DNA of 64,000 bases from Parietaria judaica (lineage: Eukaryota > Streptophyta > Magnoliopsida > Rosales > Urticaceae), in the NCBI GenBank assembly GCA_954871525.1, contig OX940866.1, positions 16,453,001 through 16,517,000 on the forward strand, read 5' to 3'. The stretch's first letter is position 1; every line of letters begins with the position of its first letter. The position numbers and the translations under genes are program-made. This document shows positions 55,201 to 64,000 of this stretch, in pieces. The notes under the pieces were generated by a model, which worked only from the letters and a program-made list of their open reading frames with translations, ran no database searches and had not been told where the DNA came from.

Positions 55201-58200
55201 AACAAACATTTTTTAGTCTTAAGGCATTGTGGGCTCTAATAGCTTAATTTCGCGTACTTGTTCGCTAGAAGTAAAAAAAGTTGCCGAAACTTAACTATTA
55301 TTCCATATACCTTCTTTATACACTATATTATTTGTATTGAGCCAATAAAAAACAAACAAGTTTGGAGTCTTAAAGAATATTGGGCTCTAATAGCTTAGTT
55401 TCGCGTAAGAGTTCGTTCAATATCAAAATAGGTGCCGAAACATAGATATTACTCCATATCCCTTCTTTTTATACTATATTAATTGTATTGAGCCCAAATG
55501 ACAAAAAAGTTTGGAGTTTTAAGGAATCTTGGGCTCTAATAGATTAATTTCGCGTAAGAGTTTGCTAGAAGTGAAAAAAAGGTGCCGAAACATAGCAATT
55601 ATTCCATATACCTTCTTTATACACTATATTATTTGTATTGTGGACATAAAATCAAAAAAGTTTGGAGTCTTAAAGAATATTAGGCTCTTATTGCTTCATT
55701 TCGCGTAAGAGATCGTTCAAAATCAAAATAGGTGCCGAAGCATAAAAATTACTCCATATGCCGTCTTTATATACTATATTAATTGTATTGAACCAAAAAA
55801 AACAAACATTTTTTAGTCTTAAGGCATTGTGGGCTCTAATAGCTTAATTTCGCGTACTTGTTCGCTAGAAGTAAAAAAAGTTACCGAAACTTAACTATTA
55901 TTCCATATACCTTCTTTATACACTATATTATTTGTATTGAGCCAATAAAAAACAAACAAGTTTGGAGTCTTAAAGAATATTGGGCTCTAATAGCTTAGTT
56001 TCGCGTAAGAGTTCGTTCAATATCAAAATAGGTGCCGAAACATAGATATTACTCCATATCCCTTCTTTATATACTATATTAATTGTATTGAGCCCAAACG
56101 ACAAACAAGTTTGGAGTTTTAAGGAATCTTGGGCTCTAATAGATTAATTTCGCGTAAGAGTTTGCTAGAAGTGAAAAAAAGGTGCCGAAACATAGCAATT
56201 ATTCCATATACCTTCTTTATACACTATATTATTTGTATTGTGGACATAAAATCAAAAAAGTTTGGAGTCTTAAAGAATATTAGGCTCTTATAGCTTCATT
56301 TCGCGTAAGAGATCGTTCAAAATCAAAATAGGTGCCGAAGCATAAAAATTACTCCATATGCCGTCTTTATATACTATATTAATTGTATTGAACCAAAAAA
56401 AACAAACATTTTTTAGTCTTAAGGCATTGTGGGCTCTAATAGCTTAATTTCGCGTACTTGTTCGCTAGAAGTAAAAAAAGTTACCGAAACTTAACTATTA
56501 TTCCATATACCTTCTTTATACACTATATTATTTGTATTGAGCCAATAAAAAACAAACAAGTTTGGAGTCTTAAAGAATATTGGGCTCTAATAGCTTAGTT
56601 TCGCGTAAGAGTTCGTTCAATATCAAAATAGGTGCCGAAACATAGATATTACTCCATATCCCTTCTTTATATACTATATTAATTGTATTGAGCCCAAACG
56701 ACAAACAAGTTTGGAGTTTTAAGGAATCTTGGGCTCTAATAGATTAATTTCGCGTAAGAGTTTGCTAGAAGTGAAAAAAAGGTGCCGAAACATAGCAATT
56801 ATTCCATATACCTTCTTTATACACTATATTATTTGTATTGTGGACATAAAATCAAAAAAGTTTGGAGTCTTAAAGAATATTAGGCTCTTATAGCTTCATT
56901 TCGCGTAAGAGATCGTTCAAAATCAAAATAGGTGCCGAAGCATAAAAATTACTCCATATGCCGTCTTTATATACTATATTAATTGTATTGAACCAAAAAA
57001 AACAAACATTTTTTAGTCTTAAGGCATTGTGGGCTCTAATAGCTTAATTTCGCGTACTTGTTCGCTAGAAGTAAAAAAAGTTACCGAAACTTAACTATTA
57101 TTCCATATACCTTCTTTATACACTATATTATTTGTATTGAGCCAATAAAAAACAAACAAGTTTGGAGTCTTAAAGAATATTGGGCTCTAATAGCTTAGTT
57201 TCGCGTAAGAGTTCGTTCAATATCAAAATAGGTGCCGAAACATAGATATTACTCCATATCCCTTCTTTATATACTATATTAATTGTATTGAGCCCAAACG
57301 ACAAACAAGTTTGGAGTTTTAAGGAATCTTGGGCTCTAATAGATTAATTTCGCGTAAGAGTTTGCTAGAAGTGAAAAAAAGGTGCCGAAACATAGCAATT
57401 ATTCCATATACCTTCTTTATACACTATATTATTTGTATTGTGGACATAAAATCAAAAAAGTTTGGAGTCTTAAAGAATATTAGGCTCTTATAGCTTCATT
57501 TCGCGTAAGAGATCGTTCAAAATCAAAATAGGTGCCGAAGCATAAAAATTACTCCATATGCCGTCTTTATATACTATATTAATTGTATTGAACCAAAAAA
57601 AACAAACATTTTTTAGTCTTAAGGCATTGTGGGCTCTAATAGCTTAATTTCGCGTACTTGTTCGCTAGAAGTAAAAAAAGTTGCCGAAACTTAACTATTA
57701 TTCCATATACCTTCTTTATACACTATATTATTTGTATTGAGCCAATAAAAAACAAACAAGTTTGGAGTCTTAAAGAATATTGGGCTCTAATAGCTTAGTT
57801 TCGCGTAAGAGTTCGTTCAATATCAAAATAGGTGCCGAAACATAGATATTACTCCATATCCCTTCTTTATATACTATATTAATTGTATTGAGCCCAAACG
57901 ACAAACAAGTTTGGAGTTTTAAGGAATCTTGGGCTCTAATAGATTAATTTCGCGTAAGAGTTTGCTAGAAGTGAAAAAAAGGTGCCGAAACATAGCAATT
58001 ATTCCATATACCTTCTTTATACACTATATTATTTGTATTGTGGACATAAAATCAAAAAAGTTTGGAGTCTTAAAGAATATTAGGCTCTTATTGCTTCATT
58101 TCGCGTAAGAGATCGTTCAAAATCAAAATAGGTGCCGAAGCATAAAAATTACTCCATATGCCGTCTTTATATACTATATTAATTGTATTGAACCAAAAAA

Positions 58201-61200
58201 AACAAACATTTTTTAGTCTTAAGGCATTGTGGGCTCTAATAGCTTAATTTCGCGTACTTGTTCGCTAGAAGTAAAAAAAGTTACCGAAACTTAACTATTA
58301 TTCCATATACCTTCTTTATACACTATATTATTTGTATTGAGCCAATAAAAAACAAACAAGTTTGGAGTCTTAAAGAATATTGGGCTCTAATAGCTTAGTT
58401 TCGCGTAAGAGTTCGTTCAATATCAAAATAGGTGCCGAAACATAGATATTACTCCATATCCCTTCTTTATATACTATATTAATTGTATTGAGCCCAAACG
58501 ACAAACAAGTTTGGAGTTTTAAGGAATCTTGGGCTCTAATAGATTAATTTCGCGTAAGAGTTTGCTAGAAGTGAAAAAAAGGTGCCGAAACATAGCAATT
58601 ATTCCATATACCTTCTTTATACACTATATTATTTGTATTGTGGACATAAAATCAAAAAAGTTTGGAGTCTTAAAGAATATTAGGCTCTTATAGCTTCATT
58701 TCGCGTAAGAGATCGTTCAAAATCAAAATAGGTGCCGAAGCATAAAAATTACTCCATATGCCGTCTTTATATACTATATTAATTGTATTGAACCAAAAAA
58801 AACAAACATTTTTTAGTCTTAAGGCATTGTGGGCTCTAATAGCTTAATTTCGCGTACTTGTTCGCTAGAAGTAAAAAAAGTTACCGAAACTTAACTATTA
58901 TTCCATATACCTTCTTTATACACTATATTATTTGTATTGAGCCAATAAAAAACAAACAAGTTTGGAGTCTTAAAGAATATTGGGCTCTAATAGCTTAGTT
59001 TCGCGTAAGAGTTCGTTCAATATCAAAATAGGTGCCGAAACATAGATATTACTCCATATCCCTTCTTTATATACTATATTAATTGTATTGAGCCCAAACG
59101 ACAAACAAGTTTGGAGTTTTAAGGAATCTTGGGCTCTAATAGATTAATTTCGCGTAAGAGTTTGCTAGAAGTGAAAAAAAGGTGCCGAAACATAGCAATT
59201 ATTCCATATACCTTCTTTATACACTATATTATTTGTATTGTGGACATAAAATCAAAAAAGTTTGGAGTCTTAAAGAATATTAGGCTCTTATAGCTTCATT
59301 TCGCGTAAGAGATCGTTCAAAATCAAAATAGGTGCCGAAGCATAAAAATTACTCCATATGCCGTCTTTATATACTATATTAATTGTATTGAACCAAAAAA
59401 AACAAACATTTTTTAGTCTTAAGGCATTGTGGGCTCTAATAGCTTAATTTCGCGTACTTGTTCGCTAGAAGTAAAAAAAGTTACCGAAACTTAACTATTA
59501 TTCCATATACCTTCTTTATACACTATATTATTTGTATTGAGCCAATAAAAAACAAACAAGTTTGGAGTCTTAAAGAATATTGGGCTCTAATAGCTTAGTT
59601 TCGCGTAAGAGTTCGTTCAATATCAAAATAGGTGCCGAAACATAGATATTACTCCATATCCCTTCTTTATATACTATATTAATTGTATTGAGCCCAAACG
59701 ACAAACAAGTTTGGAGTTTTAAGGAATCTTGGGCTCTAATAGATTAATTTCGCGTAAGAGTTTGCTAGAAGTGAAAAAAAGGTGCCGAAACATAGCAATT
59801 ATTCCATACACCTTCTTTATACACTATATTATTTGTATTGTGGACATAAAATCAAAAAAGTTTGGAGTCTTAAAGAATATTAGGCTCTTATAGCTTCATT
59901 TCGCGTAAGAGATCGTTCAAAATCAAAATAGGTGCCGAAGCATAAAAATTACTCCATATGCCGTCTTTATATACTATATTAATTGTATTGAACCAAAAAA
60001 AACAAACATTTTTTAGTCTTAAGGCATTGTGGGCTCTAATAGCTTAATTTCGCGTACTTGTTCGCTAGAAGTAAAAAAAGTTGCCGAAACTTAACTATTA
60101 TTCCATATACCTTCTTTATACACTATATTATTTGTATTGAGCCAATAAAAAACAAACAAGTTTGGAGTCTTAAAGAATATTGGGCTCTAATAGCTTAGTT
60201 TCGCGTAAGAGTTCGTTCAATATCAAAATAGGTGCCGAAACATAGATATTACTCCATATCCCTTCTTTATATACTATATTAATTGTATTGAGCCCAAACG
60301 ACAAACAAGTTTGGAGTTTTAAGGAATCTTGGGCTCTAATAGATTAATTTCGCGTAAGAGTTTGCTAGAAGTGAAAAAAAGGTGCCGAAACATAGCAATT
60401 ATTCCATATACCTTCTTTATACACTATATTATTTGTATTGTGGACATAAAATCAAAAAAGTTTGGAGTCTTAAAGAATATTAGGCTCTTATTGCTTCATT
60501 TCGCGTAAGAGATCGTTCAAAATCAAAATAGGTGCCGAAGCATAAAAATTACTCCATATGCCGTCTTTATATACTATATTAATTGTATTGAACCAAAAAA
60601 AACAAACATTTTTTAGTCTTAAGGCATTGTGGGCTCTAATAGCTTAATTTCGCGTACTTGTTCGCTAGAAGTAAAAAAAGTTACCGAAACTTAACTATTA
60701 TTCCATATACCTTCTTTATACACTATATTATTTGTATTGAGCCAATAAAAAACAAACAAGTTTGGAGTCTTAAAGAATATTGGGCTCTAATAGCTTAGTT
60801 TCGCGTAAGAGTTCGTTCAATATCAAAATAGGTGCCGAAACATAGATATTACTCCATATCCCTTCTTTATATACTATATTAATTGTATTGAGCCCAAACG
60901 ACAAACAAGTTTGGAGTTTTAAGGAATCTTGGGCTCTAATAGATTAATTTCGCGTAAGAGTTTCCTAGAAGTGAAAAAAAGGTGCCGAAACAAAGCAATT
61001 ATTCCATATACCTTCTTTATACACTATATTATTTGTATTGTGGACATAAAATCAAACAAGTTTGGAGTCTTAAAGAATATTAGGCTCTTATAGCTTCATT
61101 TCGCGTAAGAGATCGTTCAAAATCAAAATAGGTGCCGAAGCATAAAAATTACTCCATATGCCGTCTTTATATACTATATTAATTGTATTGAACCAAAAAA

Positions 61201-64000
61201 AACAAACATTTTTTAGTCTTAAGGCATTGTGGGCTCTAATAGCTTAATTTCGCGTACTTGTTCGCTAGAAGTAAAAACAGTTACCGAAACTTAACTATTA
61301 TTCCATATACCTTCTTTATACACTATATTATTTGTATTGAGCCAATAAAAAACAAACAAGTTTGGAGTCTTAAAGAATATTGGGATCTAATAGCTTAGTT
61401 TCGCGTAAGAGTTCGTTCAATATCAAAATAGGTGCCGAAACATAGATAATACTCCATATCCCTTCTTTATATACTATATTAATTGTATTGAGCCCAAACG
61501 ACAAACAAGTTTGGAGTTTTAAGGAATCTTGGGCTCTAATAGATTAATTTCGCGTAAGAGTTTGCTAGAAGTGAAAAAAAGGTGCCGAAACATAGCTATT
61601 ATTCCATATACCTTCTTTATACACTATATTATTTGTATTGTGGACATAAAATCAAACAAGTTTGGAGTCTTAAAGAATATTAGGCTCTTATAGCTTCATT
61701 TCGCGTAAGAGATCGTTCAAAATCAAAATAGGTGCCGAAGCATAAAAATTACTCCATATGCCGTCTTTATATACTATATTAATTGTATTGAGCCAAAAAA
61801 AACAAACATTTTTTAGTCTTAAGGCATTGTGGGCTCTAATAGCTTAATTTCGCGTACTTGTTCGCTAGAAGTAAAAAAAGTTGCCGAAACTTAACTATTA
61901 TTCCATATACCTTCTTTATACACTATATTATTTGTATTGAGCCAAAAAAAAACAAACAAGTTTGGAGTCTTAAAGAATATTGGGCTCTAATAGCTTAGTT
62001 TCGCGTAAGAGTTCGTTCAATATCAAAATAGGTGCCGAAACATAGATATTACTCCATATCCCTTCTTTATATACTATATTAATTGTATTGAGCCCAAACA
62101 ACAAACAAGTTTGGAGTTTTAAGGAATCTTGGGCTCTAATAGATTAATTTCGCGTAAGAGTTTGCTAGAAGTGAAAAAAAGGTGCCGAAACATAGCTATT
62201 ATTCCATATACCTTCTTTATACACTATATTATTTGTATTGTGGACATAAAATCAAACAAGTTTGGAGTCTTAAAGAATATTAGGCTCTTATAGCTTCATT
62301 TCGCGTAAGAGATCGTTCAAAATCAAAATAGGTGCCGAAGCATAAAAATTACTCCATATGCCGTCTTTATATACTATATTAATTGTATTGAACCAAAAAA
62401 AACAAACATTTTTTAGTCTTAAGGCATTGTGGGCTCTAATAGCTTAATTTCGCGTACTTGTTCGCTAGAAGTAAAAAAAGTTGCCGAAACTTAACTATTA
62501 TTCCATATACCTTCTTTATACACTATATTATTTGTATTGAGCCAATAAAAAACAAACAAGTTTGGAGTCTTAAAGAATATTGGGCTCTAATAGCTTAGTT
62601 TCGCGTAAGAGTTCGTTCAATATCAAAATAGGTGCCGAAACATAGATATTACTCCATATCCCTTCTTTATATACTATATTAATTGTATTGAGCCCAAACG
62701 ACAAACAAGTTTGGAGTTTTAAGGAATCTTGGGCTCTAATAGATTAATTTCGCGTAAGAGTTTGCTAGAAGTGAAAAAAAGGTGCCGAAACATAGCAATT
62801 ATTCCATATACCTTCTTTATACACTATATTATTTGTATTGTGGACATAAAATCAAAAACGTTTGGAGTCTTAAAGAATATTAGGCTCTTATTGCTTCATT
62901 TCGCGTAAGAGATCGTTCAAAATCAAAATAGGTGCCGAAGCATAAAAATTACTCCATATGCCGTCTTTATATACTATATTAATTGTATTGAACCAAAAAA
63001 AACAAACATTTTTTAGTCTTAAGGCATTGTGGGCTCTAATAGCTTAATTTCGCGTACTTGTTCGCTAGAAGTAAAAAAAGTTACCGAAACTTAACTATTA
63101 TTCCATATACCTTCTTTATACACTATATTATTTGTATTGAGCCAATAAAAAACAAACAAGTTTGGAGTCTTAAAGAATATTGGGCTCTAATAGCTTAGTT
63201 TCGCGTAAGAGTTCGTTCAATATCAAAATAGGTGCCGAAACATAGATATTACTCCATATCCCTTCTTTATATACTATATTAATTGTATTGAGCCCAAACG
63301 ACAAACAAGTTTGGAGTTTTAAGGAATCTTGGGCTCTAATAGATTAATTTCGCGTAAGAGTTTGCTAGAAGTGAAAAAAAGGTGCCGAAACATAGCAATT
63401 ATTCCATATACCTTCTTTATACACTATATTATTTGTATTGTGGACATAAAATCAAAAAAGTTTGGAGTCTTAAAGAATATTAGGCTCTTATAGCTTCATT
63501 TCGCGTAAGAGATCGTTCAAAATCAAAATAGGTGCCGAAGCATAAAAATTACTCCATATGCCGTCTTTATATACTATATTAATTGTATTGAACCAAAACA
63601 AACAAACATTTTTTAGTCTTAAGGCATTGTGGGCTCTAATAGCTTAATTTCGCGTACTTGTTCGCTAGAAGTAAAAACAGTTACCGAAACTTAACTATTA
63701 TTCCATATACCTTCTTTATACACTATATTATTTGTATTGAGCCAATAAAAAACAAACAAGTTTGGAGTCTTAAAGAATATTGGGCTCTAATAGCTTAGTT
63801 TCGCGTAAGAGTTCGTTCAATATCAAAATAGGTGCCGAAACATAGATATTACTCCATATCCCTTCTTTATATACTATATTAATTGTATTGAGCCCAAACG
63901 ACAAACAAGTTTGGAGTTTTAAGGAATCTTGGGCTCTAATAGATTAATTTCGCGTAAGAGTTTGCTAGAAGTGAAAAAAAGGTGCCGAAACATAGCTATT

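Larger units (their letters stand above)
27696..64000 (-). repeat. Right satellite array, about 60 HORs, inverted
   Basis: The same four-monomer satellite as the left arm, but reverse-complemented, so M1 to M4 runs on the - strand. The period is 600 bp. From about 43.2 kb to the window end the same motif falls at the same offset every 600 bases with no net indel (for example TTCGCTAGAAG at 43261, 43861, 44461 and on to 63661). Compared with the left arm, M1 is shorter (149 bp, T-tract about 8) and M4 is 151 bp. Fixed differences, read on the M1-M4 strand, include GATCTC in M2 instead of GAACTC, six A before ATG in M1, and usually GGTTC instead of GGCTC in M1. Neighbouring HORs look nearly identical by eye, differing at a handful of recurring sites. 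No foreign insertion is seen. The array is open at the right edge. Confidence 0.98.
43201..64000 (-). repeat. Length-locked 600 bp block
   Basis: Over 20.8 kb (about 34 HORs) the unit length is exactly 600 bp with no net gain or loss. Differences are substitutions, including those that shorten or lengthen apparent A-runs (GAACCA8C versus GAACA9C, CCAATA6C versus CCAAA7C). The left arm, by contrast, varies by several bases from unit to unit. Confidence 0.9.

Noticed and set aside
1..64000. CRISPR array
   Set aside because: There is regular repetition, but no short repeats with unique spacers; every part of the 600 bp unit repeats, and no cas genes are present.
1..64000. Promoters at TATATAAAG and terminators at T-runs in each monomer
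   Set aside because: These match TATA-like and poly-T patterns by composition, recur in every monomer, and have no gene attached. Satellite transcription is possible but not shown by the sequence.
1..64000. rDNA spacer subrepeats or telomere repeats
   Set aside because: There is no rRNA gene sequence on either side, and no short telomere-type hexamer or heptamer repeats.
1..64000. Firm centromere assignment or organism name
   Set aside because: HOR structure fits a centromere, but pericentromeric and subtelomeric satellites can look alike, and I do not recognise the monomer.

Overview
The window is non-coding satellite DNA from end to end. I find no supportable gene, RNA gene, transposon or other unique sequence. 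It is rich in A+T (roughly two thirds or more by eye). The basic unit is a monomer of about 150 bp. Four diverged monomers, here called M1-M4, form a 600-606 bp higher-order repeat (HOR). M1 resembles M3 and M2 resembles M4, so the hierarchy is 150 bp monomer, 300 bp dimer, 600 bp tetramer. This architecture is typical of centromeric or pericentromeric satellite in a eukaryote. I do not recognise the family, and the sequence alone does not name the organism.

Layout: 1-27495 is a left array of about 45 HORs, read M1 to M4 on the + strand, with a repeat length near 603 bp. A run of exactly 200 N follows at 27496-27695. From 27696 to 64000 is a right array of about 60 HORs in the opposite orientation, with a repeat length of 600 bp that holds without net length change over the last 20 kb. 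The two arms are distinct subfamilies with fixed diagnostic differences. They meet tail to tail across the gap, so the inversion is either a real switch point or two contigs joined by scaffolding.

Inside the left array there are larger periods. A super-unit of about 4.22 kb (seven HORs) runs from about 4.76 kb to 16.9 kb. A two-HOR copied insertion lies near 17.0-18.06 kb, and 1.2 kb repeats lie near 18.8-20.5 kb. At 23513-26687 is a composite 1.59 kb unit, present twice, that carries a half-length HOR with a hybrid M1/M3 monomer and an 84 bp partial duplication. The last 1.6 kb before the gap is full of single-base indels not seen elsewhere, which suggests an unpolished contig end.

The right array is much more uniform. 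Its rare variants recur at multiples of 600 bp, often 1.2 or 2.4 kb, as expected from unequal exchange or gene conversion. All four monomers keep the same short boxes (TACGCGAAA, TATAAAGAAGG followed by ATATGG or a near match, and a terminal CGGCA), while the sequence between them diverges. These boxes are the best candidates for protein-binding sites. The most interesting points are the nested hierarchy, the two subfamilies facing each other, and the contrast between a length-unstable and a length-locked array.
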